A stretch of DNA of 64,000 nucleotides from Acidiphilium sp. PA (GTDB lineage: Bacteria; Pseudomonadota; Alphaproteobacteria; Acetobacterales; Acetobacteraceae): contig NZ_JAIMBY010000007.1 in NCBI RefSeq assembly GCF_026191915.1, positions 90,616 through 154,615 on the forward strand, in the 5' to 3' direction. Shown piece after piece: positions 54,760 through 64,000 of the stretch. The position numbers were made by a program, and so were the translations under genes. Within the stretch, counting starts at the first letter, position 1; each line of letters begins with the position of its first letter. The notes beneath the pieces are model-generated. The model was not told the DNA's origin. It saw nothing but the letters and a program-made list of their open reading frames with translations, and did not search any database.

Positions 54760-55784
54760 TCTTGCGCCTCCTGCTGGTCCTGTCGCTCCTCTGCCCGGCG
54801 GCCCGCGCGGCAACCCCGGCCGAAGCCCCGGCACCCTCGGTGCTGGTCACCACCATCGCGGTGAAATCCGGCGCCATCCCCCGCAGCGTCACGGTCTACG
54901 GCACCATCGGCCCCGGCCCCGGCGCCACCGACACGCTCACCCTGGCCTATGCCGGCATCGTCACGAAGGTCGACGTCGTGCCGGGCGAGGCGGTGCATCG
55001 CGGCGAGGCGTTGGCGGTCATCGGCACCGCGCCCGCGACCCAGGCCGCCTACGCCCAGGCCGAAGCCGCGGTGCGCGCCGCCGCCCAGACCCTCATGCAC
55101 ACACGCGCCCTGGTCGCCGCCCATCTCGCCACCACCATCCAGCTCGCCCAGGCCCAGCAGGCCGAAACCAGCGCGATCGCCGCCCGCAACGCCCTGCGGC
55201 TCGATGGTGCCGCGCGCCCGACCGCCACGCTCACCGCACCCTACGACGGCGTCATCGCGGCCGTTGCCGCCGCCCCCGGTGCGTCCCTGCAACCCGGCGC
55301 CCCGCTGATCACCCTGCTGCGCACCCACGCGCTGGTCGCAACCGTCGGGCTCGATCCCAGCCAGGCGCATCAGGTCCACCCCGGCGATCACGTCGCCATC
55401 ACCCCCTTCGCCACCCCCGCCGGCCGGGCGCTGCGCGGCCGCGTCATCGCGATCGGGGCCATGGTCAACCCGGCCAGCGGCCTGGTCGATGCCACGATCT
55501 CGATGCCCGCCACCGGCTATCTGGTCGGCGAATCGGTCACTGCCGAAATCGACATCGGCACCGCGCGCGGCGTCATCGTGCCGCGTGACGCCGCCCTGCC
55601 GGACGGCAAGCACTTCCAGATCTGGCAGATCGCCGCCGGTCACGCCCATCCCGTCGCCGTGCGGATCATCGCCCGCACCGCCAGCAGCGCCGTCGTTGCC
55701 GGCAAGCTCGATCCCGCCCTGCCGATCGTGGTGACCGGCAATTACCAGCTCCAACCCGGCATCGCCGTGCGGGTCACCCATTGA
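54756..55784 (+). CDS. RND efflux periplasmic adaptor
   Basis: A 342-residue membrane-fusion protein. A signal peptide (ILRLLLVLSLLCPAARA) is followed by a lipoyl half (AYAGIVTKVDVVPGEAVHRG), a short helical hairpin (about 95-150), the second half (TLTAPYDGVIAAVAAAPGAS) and a beta-barrel with LVATVGLDPSQAHQVHPGDH. It lacks the metal-binding N-terminal extension of CusB. It joins the channel and the RND pump. Both ends overlap its neighbours. Confidence 0.92.
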   Translation: MILRLLLVLSLLCPAARAATPAEAPAPSVLVTTIAVKSGAIPRSVTVYGTIGPGPGATDTLTLAYAGIVTKVDVVPGEAVHRGEALAVIGTAPATQAAYAQAEAAVRAAAQTLMHTRALVAAHLATTIQLAQAQQAETSAIAARNALRLDGAARPTATLTAPYDGVIAAVAAAPGASLQPGAPLITLLRTHALVATVGLDPSQAHQVHPGDHVAITPFATPAGRALRGRVIAIGAMVNPASGLVDATISMPATGYLVGESVTAEIDIGTARGVIVPRDAALPDGKHFQIWQIAAGHAHPVAVRIIARTASSAVVAGKLDPALPIVVTGNYQLQPGIAVRVTH

Positions 55785-58700
55785 TGGGTCTCGCCCGCTT
55801 TCTCGCCCGCCAGCAGCGCGCGATCCTGTTCCTGATGGCCAGCCTCGCGCTGGCCGGCACCGTCGCCGCCATCGGCCTGCCGGTCGGCCTGTTCCCGCGC
55901 ACCTCCTTTCCGCGCGTGCGCATCAACATCGATGCCGGTGCCCGTCCCGCCCAGCAGATGGTGTTGCAGGTCACCAAACCGACCGAACAGGCCCTGCGCG
56001 CCATCCCCGGCGTCGCCTCGGTCCGCTCCGCCACCTCGCGCGGCTCGGCGCAGATCTACGTCGATTTCAACTGGGGCCAGAACATGGGCCAGGCGACGCT
56101 CGAGGTCGATGCCGCGATCGCCCAGATGCTGCCGAACTACCCGGCCGGCACCAAATACATCGTCCGGCGGATGGACCCGACCGTCTTTCCCATCATCGCC
56201 TACGCCATGATGTCGCACAGCATCTCGGCAACCAGGCTGCGCACCATCGCCGAATACCACATCGTCCCCGCGCTCACCCGCATCGAGGGTGTCGCCAAGG
56301 TCAGCGTGCAGGGCGGCGCCACGCCGGAAGTGCACATCCTGGTCCAGCCCCAGCGCCTCGCCGCGCTGCACATCACCCTCGCTCAGGTCGAACAGGCGGT
56401 CAGCAAATCCAACGTCCTTGCAGCGGTCGGCCGCATGACCGATTACGACCGGCTCTATCTGCTGGTGCAGGACAACACGCTGCACACCGTGCGCAACGTC
56501 CGCAACATCGTCGTCCGCGCCGGACCGGATGGCGTGGTCCGGCTCGATCAGCTCGCCACCGTCCGCATGGGCACCGTGCCGGTCTATTACCGCGTCGCCG
56601 AAAACGGCGTCCCCGCCGTCACCCTGCAGGTGTTCCAGCAGCCCAACGGCAACGCCGTCGCGGTCGACAGGGCGGTGCGCCGCGCCCTGGCCGCCTACCA
56701 GGCGGACCTGCCGCGCGGCGTCACGCTGGTGAAATGGTACGATCAGAGCGGCCTGGTCACCGCCGCCGCCGGTTCGGTGCGCGACGCGATCCTGATCGGC
56801 ATCGTCCTCGCCGGCCTCGTGCTGATCGGCTTCCTGCGCAGCTGGCGCGTCACGCTGGTCGCCCTGCTGGTGGTGCCGGCCTCGATGGCCTCGGCCATCC
56901 TGCTGCTCTCGCTGCTCGGCCTCAGCTTCAACATCATGACGCTCGGCGGCCTCGCCGCCTCGGTCGGCCTGGTGATCGACGATGCCATCGTCATGATCGA
57001 ACACATCGCCCGCCGCGCCGGCCATGCCGCCGGCACCGCGGCGAAGGGCGCCGTGCTCGCCGCCGCGGCCGAGTTCCTCCAGCCGCTCACCGGCTCATCG
57101 CTCGCCACCCTCATCGTCTTCGCCCCGCTCGCCTTCCTCTCCGGCGTCACCGGCGCCTTCTTCAAGGCGCTTTCGATCACCCTGGCCGCCACCCTCGTCG
57201 CCTCCTGGCTGCTCTCGGCCTTCGCCGTGCCCGTGCTCGCCCGCGCGCTGATCAATTTCGACAAATGGCAGGACCCCGCCGAACGCCGCAGCGCCGCCGG
57301 CCGCGAAGGCTGGATGGAACACTGGCACGGCAGGCTGCTGCCCCGCCTGATCGCGCGCCCCGCCTTGCTTGCGATCGGCATCGTCCCCCTGATCATCGCC
57401 GGCGTGCTCGCCTACCGCAGCGTGCCCACCGGCTTCCTGCCGCATCTCGACGAAGGCGGTTTCGTGCTGAACTACCAGACGCTGCCCGGCACCTCGCTCG
57501 CCGAATCGGTCCACGAAGTCGATGAAATCGAAGCCATCCTCCGCGCCGACCCCGCCGTCGCCACCTTCTCGCGCCGCACCGGCGCCGGCCTCGGCGGCGA
57601 CCTCAACGAGCCCTACCAGGGCGACATCTTCGTCGAACTCAAACCGCTCGCCGACCGTCCGCTGATCTGGCCGGTGATGGACCGCATCCGCGCAAAAATC
57701 CAGGCCAAGGTCCCCGGCGTCGATTTCGACGTCTCGCAAATGCTCAGCGACCTGCTGGGCGACCTCACCGGCGTGCCGCAACCGATCGAAATCAAGCTCC
57801 ACGGCGACCCCGCGCAACTCGTCGCCACCGCGCACAAGGTCGGTGCCGCGATCGGCAAGATCAAAGGCGTCGTCTCGGTGTTCGACGGTGTCACCCTCGC
57901 CGGCGATGCGGTGGACATCCACGTCGATGACGCCCGCGCCGCCATGCTCGGGCTCGACCCCGATCAGGTCCGCCAGACCCTGCAGACCGCACTCACCGGC
58001 AGCATCGTCACCGCCCTGCCGGGCCAGTATCGCTTCACCGATGTCAGGCTCACCCTGCCGGCCTCCGCCAGGCAGGACATGGGCGCGCTCGCCCGCATCC
58101 CGGTCGCCACCGCCAGCGGCGCCCTGGTGCCCATGGGCGATTTCGCGACCTTCAAAGTGGTCTCCGGCCAGCCCGAAATCGACCGCGAAAACCTCCAGCA
58201 GATCATCGCGATCACCGGGCGCATCAGCGGCCGCGGCATCGGCGGCGTCATCACCGATGTCCGCAAAACCCTCGCCAAACCCGGCCTGCTCCCGAGCGGC
58301 ATGCACTACACCCTCGGCGGCCTCTACAAACAGCAGCAGATCGCCTTCGCCGGCCTCGCCAAAGTGTTCATCGCCGCCATCGCCGCCGAATTCATCCTGC
58401 TGCTGTTCCTCTACCGCAGCTTCATCATCGCCGGCGCCATCCTGTTCACCGCCCTGCTCGCCAGCCTCGCCGTGTTCATCGGCCTGTTCATCTCCGGCGT
58501 GCAGCTCAACATCACCGCCCTGATGGGCATGACCATGATCGTCGGTCTCGCGACCGAAATGGCGATCTTCTACGTCTCGGAATACCAGTCGCTCGCCGAA
58601 CACAACGACCCGCGCGAATCCCTGATCATCGCCAGCCGCAACCGCCTCCGCCCGATCGCCATGACCACGCTCGCCGCCATCCTCACCCTGCTGCCGCTCG

Positions 58701-58837
58701 CTTTCGCGATCGGCGAGGGCTCAGGCATGCAGCAACCGCTCGCCATCGCGATCATTTCCGGCTTCATCGTGCAGTTCCCGCTGGTGCTGTTCGCCCTGCC
58801 TGTCCTGCTGAAACTATCGCTGCCGCGCGCGCGCTGA
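55784..58837 (+). CDS. RND family efflux pump inner-membrane permease
   Basis: A 1017-residue RND permease with 12 membrane segments and two large periplasmic loops. TM4 has the proton-relay aspartates in GLVIDDAIVMIEHIARRAG. The usual TM10 lysine position (AcrB GLSAKNAIL) reads GLATEMAIFYVSEYQ, so a glutamate stands in its place. The end-part LRPIAMTTLAAILTLLPLAF fits the family. The cargo (metal or drug) cannot be told; the two-component system alongside is of a type often tied to metals. ATG 55784 shares a base with the adaptor stop; a TTG at 55781 is less likely. Confidence 0.93.
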   Translation: MGLARFLARQQRAILFLMASLALAGTVAAIGLPVGLFPRTSFPRVRINIDAGARPAQQMVLQVTKPTEQALRAIPGVASVRSATSRGSAQIYVDFNWGQNMGQATLEVDAAIAQMLPNYPAGTKYIVRRMDPTVFPIIAYAMMSHSISATRLRTIAEYHIVPALTRIEGVAKVSVQGGATPEVHILVQPQRLAALHITLAQVEQAVSKSNVLAAVGRMTDYDRLYLLVQDNTLHTVRNVRNIVVRAGPDGVVRLDQLATVRMGTVPVYYRVAENGVPAVTLQVFQQPNGNAVAVDRAVRRALAAYQADLPRGVTLVKWYDQSGLVTAAAGSVRDAILIGIVLAGLVLIGFLRSWRVTLVALLVVPASMASAILLLSLLGLSFNIMTLGGLAASVGLVIDDAIVMIEHIARRAGHAAGTAAKGAVLAAAAEFLQPLTGSSLATLIVFAPLAFLSGVTGAFFKALSITLAATLVASWLLSAFAVPVLARALINFDKWQDPAERRSAAGREGWMEHWHGRLLPRLIARPALLAIGIVPLIIAGVLAYRSVPTGFLPHLDEGGFVLNYQTLPGTSLAESVHEVDEIEAILRADPAVATFSRRTGAGLGGDLNEPYQGDIFVELKPLADRPLIWPVMDRIRAKIQAKVPGVDFDVSQMLSDLLGDLTGVPQPIEIKLHGDPAQLVATAHKVGAAIGKIKGVVSVFDGVTLAGDAVDIHVDDARAAMLGLDPDQVRQTLQTALTGSIVTALPGQYRFTDVRLTLPASARQDMGALARIPVATASGALVPMGDFATFKVVSGQPEIDRENLQQIIAITGRISGRGIGGVITDVRKTLAKPGLLPSGMHYTLGGLYKQQQIAFAGLAKVFIAAIAAEFILLLFLYRSFIIAGAILFTALLASLAVFIGLFISGVQLNITALMGMTMIVGLATEMAIFYVSEYQSLAEHNDPRESLIIASRNRLRPIAMTTLAAILTLLPLAFAIGEGSGMQQPLAIAIISGFIVQFPLVLFALPVLLKLSLPRAR

Positions 58838-58847
58838 GCGGCGCGGC

Positions 58848-59351
58848 TCAGAACGGAATTTCATCATCCAGATCATGGCCGCCCCGGCCGGAATCCCAAC
58901 TGCTGCCGCCACCGGCCGGGCTGCGCGCCGGTGCCGCACCACCACCCCCGCCGTAACTGCTGCCGCCGCCCGCCGCCATGCCGCCGCCCGCACCCCCGGC
59001 CGGCCGATCCAGCAGCACCATCTCCGCCCCGAACCGCCCCAGCATCACCTCGGTGGTGAATTTCTCCTGCCCCGCCTGATCGGTCCATTTGCGGGTCTGC
59101 AATTTACCCTCCAAATACACCTTGGAGCCTTTCTTCAGATATTTCTCGGCCACCTCGGCCAACCGGTCGTTCATGATCACCACCCGGTGCCACTCGGTCC
59201 GCTCCTGGCGTTCACCGCTCGCCTTGTCGTTCCACGATTCCGAAGTCGCAAGCGCGAGATTGACGACTTTCATACCCGACTGCGTGGTCCGCACCTCCGG
59301 GTCCTTGCCCAGATTGCCGACCAGCGTCACCTTGTTCACACTACCTGCCAT
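58848..59351 (-). CDS. ssb: single-stranded DNA-binding protein
   Basis: A 167-residue SSB. The OB-fold starts [20 protein letters not shown]; then [20 protein letters not shown] and [21 protein letters not shown] glycine-rich linker ([11 protein letters not shown]) precedes the acidic tip DLDDEIPF that binds partner proteins. GGGGGA lies before ATG 59351. It protects single-stranded DNA in replication and repair. It is divergent from uvrA, the common arrangement, across a spacer with two palindromic repeats. Confidence 0.97.
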   Translation of the reverse strand: MAGSVNKVTLVGNLGKDPEVRTTQSGMKVVNLALATSESWNDKASGERQERTEWHRVVIMNDRLAEVAEKYLKKGSKVYLEGKLQTRKWTDQAGQEKFTTEVMLGRFGAEMVLLDRPAGGAGGGMAAGGGSSYGGGGGAAPARSPAGGGSSWDSGRGGHDLDDEIPF

Positions 59352-59426
59352 CGTCGATCCCCCATCGTGTTCAGTCTGTCATCCGTGTCACTGGCGCCCA
59401 GGCGCGTCAAGGATCGAGCAAGGTCT

Positions 59427-59462
59427 GGTTTTTTGTGAACAAAAAAGCAGCAAAAAAAACTT
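59427..59462 (+). repeat. AT-rich palindromic repeat, degenerate copy 6
   Basis: GGTTTTTTGTGAACAAAAAA then GCAGC and AAAAAAAACTTC; the CTTC/GAAG ends of the palindrome are altered. Same orientation as copies 1, 3, 4 and 8. Confidence 0.65.
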
Positions 59463-59510
59463 CGATCCTCATGAGACGACGTCAACGAAACCGTCCATAC
59501 CCCAGATAAC

Positions 59511-59545
59511 AAATGTTTTTTGCTTCTTTTGTCCAAAAAAGACGC
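59511..59545 (-). repeat. AT-rich palindromic repeat, degenerate copy 7
   Basis: AAATGTTTTTTGCTTC, TTTT, GTCC, AAAAAAGAC: opposite orientation to copy 6, so the two form an inverted pair, as copies 1 and 2 do at dnaN-recF. Confidence 0.7.
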
Positions 59546-59648
59546 GCTTGCTGACCTCGCCTTGTCACGCCTGAACCCCGCCATCCAGCCCCTTCCCACA
59601 ACCATGATTTGACGCCATATCTACCATGAACATATCGGAAACAAAAGC

Positions 59649-62516
<2,868 letters not shown>

Positions 62517-62550
62517 AGGGAAGGGCAGGGGAGGGAAGGGAAGGCAAGCA

Positions 62551-62584
62551 CTTCTTTTTTGTAAAAAAGAAGCAAAAAACTTTT
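62551..62584 (+). repeat. AT-rich palindromic repeat, copy 8
   Basis: CTTCTTTTTT, GT, AAAAAAGAAG, C, AAAAAACTTTT, 34 bases after the uvrA stop. It follows AGGCAAGCA, matching flanks of copies 1 to 4. Confidence 0.9.
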
Positions 62585-62699
62585 CGTCCACTTGGTCGTC
62601 GGCGCCGGGACAGCAAGCCGTAGCAACCATTAATTCATCGCCTGCCCCCGCCTTTGATTTGTCCTCTCCTCCCCCAAGTCTGCCGCCGTGCTCGGTCTC

Positions 62700-62748
62700 G
62701 TCAAGCACGCTTCGCGCCGCTACGCGGTGGGCTGCGCCCATGCTTGAC
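62700..62748. repeat. 8-base inverted repeat with GC-rich interior
   Basis: GTCAAGCA and TGCTTGAC enclose 33 bases with CGCGCCGC and GCGGTGGGC that can pair internally. It may be a structured RNA end or a remnant of a repeat; nothing more can be said. Confidence 0.4.
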
Positions 62749-62831
62749 AAGCCCTGCGCGCGACGGCGAGAGCGGGGCAGGTCGGGACGAAGGAACAGGC
62801 CGTCCTCGGTCGAACCAAGGAACAGTCTGCG

Positions 62832-63800
62832 TTAGGCAATCGTGATCGGCCCGTTAGTCTCCCACGGCGTGCCGCGCGCCACGACTGTGTTGGCGAAGAT
62901 CAGCAGCTTGCGCATACACGCGACGACTGCACATTTGTGGCTCTTGCCGCGCGCGATCAGCCTTTGGTACAGCGCCATCAACGCAGGGTTCCAATGGAGT
63001 GCTCCGACAAACGCCGGCATATACAGCGCGCGCCTGAGCCGCGCCCGCCCACCGCCGATATGCGTCTCCCCCTTGTGCGTCCCGCTCTGGTGCACGACAG
63101 GGGCCACACCCGCGAGTGAAGCGGCCTCCTCGCGGCTGACCTGCCCCAGCTTCGGCATCCGCACCACCAGGCTCAACGCCGCAACGATCCCGATCGCAGG
63201 GATGCTCATCACCAGCCGATAGCGCTCAGCCAGGTCGTCATGCGCCCGCACCTGATCGCGTAGACGCTTCAGCTCGCCGATCTTCTGCTTCTGAAACGCC
63301 CTGATCTGGTCTTGAACAAGCTTACGCACCCGCTCATCGCGCGTCTGCTCCAGCCTCGTTTTGAACCGCACGATATCCTCACCGATCTGCTCGATATAGG
63401 TCAGCAGATCCGCCAGCGCATCGAACCGCGCATCGGGCGGCATCTTGTTGTGCGCGTCCATCACATGCGTGCAGTGGGCAATCAGCGCAGCGTCGAGCTT
63501 GTCGGTCTTAGCTCGCCGCAGCCGCAGCCGTGCAAAGGCCTTCACCTGCAACGGCTGAAGCAGAACCACCTCGAACCCGGCCTGCTGCAGCGCGCGCAAC
63601 GCCCCGCGTTCGTACCCGCCGGTCGCCTCAATCCCGATGCGTCCGACCCCGGCCGCCTGCAACCGCCCGGCCAGCACGGCCCAGCCAGCCGCATCGTTGC
63701 TCACGATAAAACCGCCCACGATGCCGTGGATGGCGACGTCGAGCTTGTCTTTTGAGGTATCAATTCCTGCGGAAATTATGTTAGGCTTTGCCATCTTCAT
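62832..63800 (-). CDS. IS110 family transposase
   Basis: A 322-residue DEDD/serine-type recombinase of an IS110 insertion sequence. The N-terminal RuvC-like part has GIDTSKDKLDVAIHG, GIEATGGYERGALRALQ and KTDKLDAALIAH with the acidic active-site residues. A coiled coil of about 60 residues follows. The C-terminal Transposase_20 part has IPAIGIVAALSLVVRMPKLG, then LAGVAPVVHQSGTHKGETHI with a catalytic serine. The start ATG 63800 is preceded by AAGGA; in-frame codons before it are unlikely. It seems complete. The element's left end lies at or beyond the window edge. Confidence 0.93.
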   Translation of the reverse strand: MKMAKPNIISAGIDTSKDKLDVAIHGIVGGFIVSNDAAGWAVLAGRLQAAGVGRIGIEATGGYERGALRALQQAGFEVVLLQPLQVKAFARLRLRRAKTDKLDAALIAHCTHVMDAHNKMPPDARFDALADLLTYIEQIGEDIVRFKTRLEQTRDERVRKLVQDQIRAFQKQKIGELKRLRDQVRAHDDLAERYRLVMSIPAIGIVAALSLVVRMPKLGQVSREEAASLAGVAPVVHQSGTHKGETHIGGGRARLRRALYMPAFVGALHWNPALMALYQRLIARGKSHKCAVVACMRKLLIFANTVVARGTPWETNGPITIA

Positions 63801-63990
63801 CAACCCTTCCTTGTGAAGCGAACCAAAAGTTCCGGCAACCATCCGGGTCCGGTGAAGTGGCTGGCGCGATCAAGCTACGTTGCGGCCCCAAGTGGCCAGG
63901 ATGGGCCCGATCCGACGCCAGCCGTCCTGCCCTGGGTCGCCACCCAGGGCAGGACATTCCTCGTGGAACACAGGCAATATATCAGGATTC
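63801..63990 (-). ncRNA. candidate IS110 bridge RNA region
   Basis: IS110-group elements carry a structured bridge RNA in the non-coding end upstream of the transposase gene (established for IS621). Here that 190-base region holds a perfect 14-base-pair hairpin, GTCCTGCCCTGGGT (63924-63937), loop CGCC, ACCCAGGGCAGGAC (63942-63955), with further GC-rich pairing segments nearby. The hairpin is direct observation; the bridge RNA identity and its limits are inferred. Confidence 0.55.
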
Positions 63991-64000
63991 GATATTACAA

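Larger units (their letters stand above)
59352..59648. other. ssb-uvrA spacer containing two repeat copies
   Basis: This 297-base divergent spacer holds repeat copies 6 and 7 and the promoters of both genes; no gene is seen. The stretch between the repeats (about 48 bases) shares, in reverse complement, the pattern ATCTGGGG with the matching stretch between dnaN and recF. No SOS (LexA) box could be recognised by eye. Confidence 0.6.
62517..62831. other. gene-free spacer between uvrA and the IS110 element
   Basis: 315 bases. After purine-rich GGGAAGGGAAGG and repeat copy 8 there are about 110 bases with no feature. Then comes an inverted repeat, GTCAAGCA at 62700-62707 and TGCTTGAC at 62741-62748, with a GC-rich interior, followed by the probable end of the IS110 element near the transposase stop. 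I see no real gene here. Confidence 0.6.

Noticed and set aside
57095..58603. Long minus-strand frame (about 500 codons) opposite the RND gene
   Set aside because: Same cause: shadow of the RND permease frame, with no family motif or ribosome site.
62654..62845. Short plus-strand frame between uvrA and the transposase
   Set aside because: Arginine-rich, no ribosome site, spans an inverted repeat and overlaps the transposase end; probably chance.

Overview
The window looks like chromosome of a high-GC alphaproteobacterium, most likely an acidophilic or acetic-acid-type member of the Acetobacteraceae. This is an inference from composition and gene content: strong G/C third positions, an L-sorbosone-dehydrogenase-like enzyme, a GumB/GumC-like exopolysaccharide locus, and the alphaproteobacterial CPVSGF form of UvrA. 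No rRNA, tRNA or CRISPR array was seen. Nearly all sequence is coding, often with overlapping start and stop codons.

Layout. 0-4.4 kb: a truncated LigB-type dioxygenase with DoxX, divergent LysR, fumC, an orphan AT-richer gene and a DUF427 gene. 4.4-10.3 kb: a chemoreceptor, a sulfotransferase and an ABC importer (ATPase plus double-length permease, no binding protein). 10.4-13 kb: dnaN and recF. 13-15.7 kb: a cyclase-family hydrolase and an acyl-CoA synthetase. 15.7-16.9 kb: a REP/RAYT module with one complete and one collapsed transposase. 16.9-18.6 kb: a glycine-rich PEP-CTERM protein and a doubtful small gene. 18.6-23 kb: the fabD-fabG-acpP-fabF-mltG operon. 23.2-31.2 kb: an exopolysaccharide locus (export lipoprotein, Wzz/BY-kinase, membrane protein, acyltransferase, glycosyltransferase, beta-barrel). 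31.3-35.7 kb: leucine-degradation genes mccB-liuC-mccA. 35.9-47.9 kb: a tightly coupled eight-gene export run (HlyD, TolC, ABC ATPase, two MacB/FtsX-like permeases, MFS exporter, NtrC-type regulator, NtrY-type kinase). 48-51.2 kb: oxidoreductase genes. 51.2-58.8 kb: a two-component system divergent from an RND tripartite pump. 58.8-62.5 kb: ssb and uvrA. 62.8-64 kb: an IS110 transposase with a probable bridge-RNA region at the right edge.

The most unusual signal is a family of eight AT-rich palindromic repeats (arms CTTCTTTTTT and AAAAAAGAAG, then AAAAAACTTTT) set in a GC-rich genome. Copies lie after dnaN, before recF, after the acyl-CoA synthetase, next to the export lipoprotein, between ssb and uvrA (two), and after uvrA. 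One copy lies inside the reading frame of the beta-barrel gene. The replication/repair spacers dnaN-recF and ssb-uvrA each hold a pair of copies in opposite orientation.

The export run at 35.9-47.9 kb is the best candidate for an undescribed multi-gene system: almost every junction is a start/stop overlap, and it joins a MacAB-TolC-like exporter, an MFS exporter and a two-component pair.
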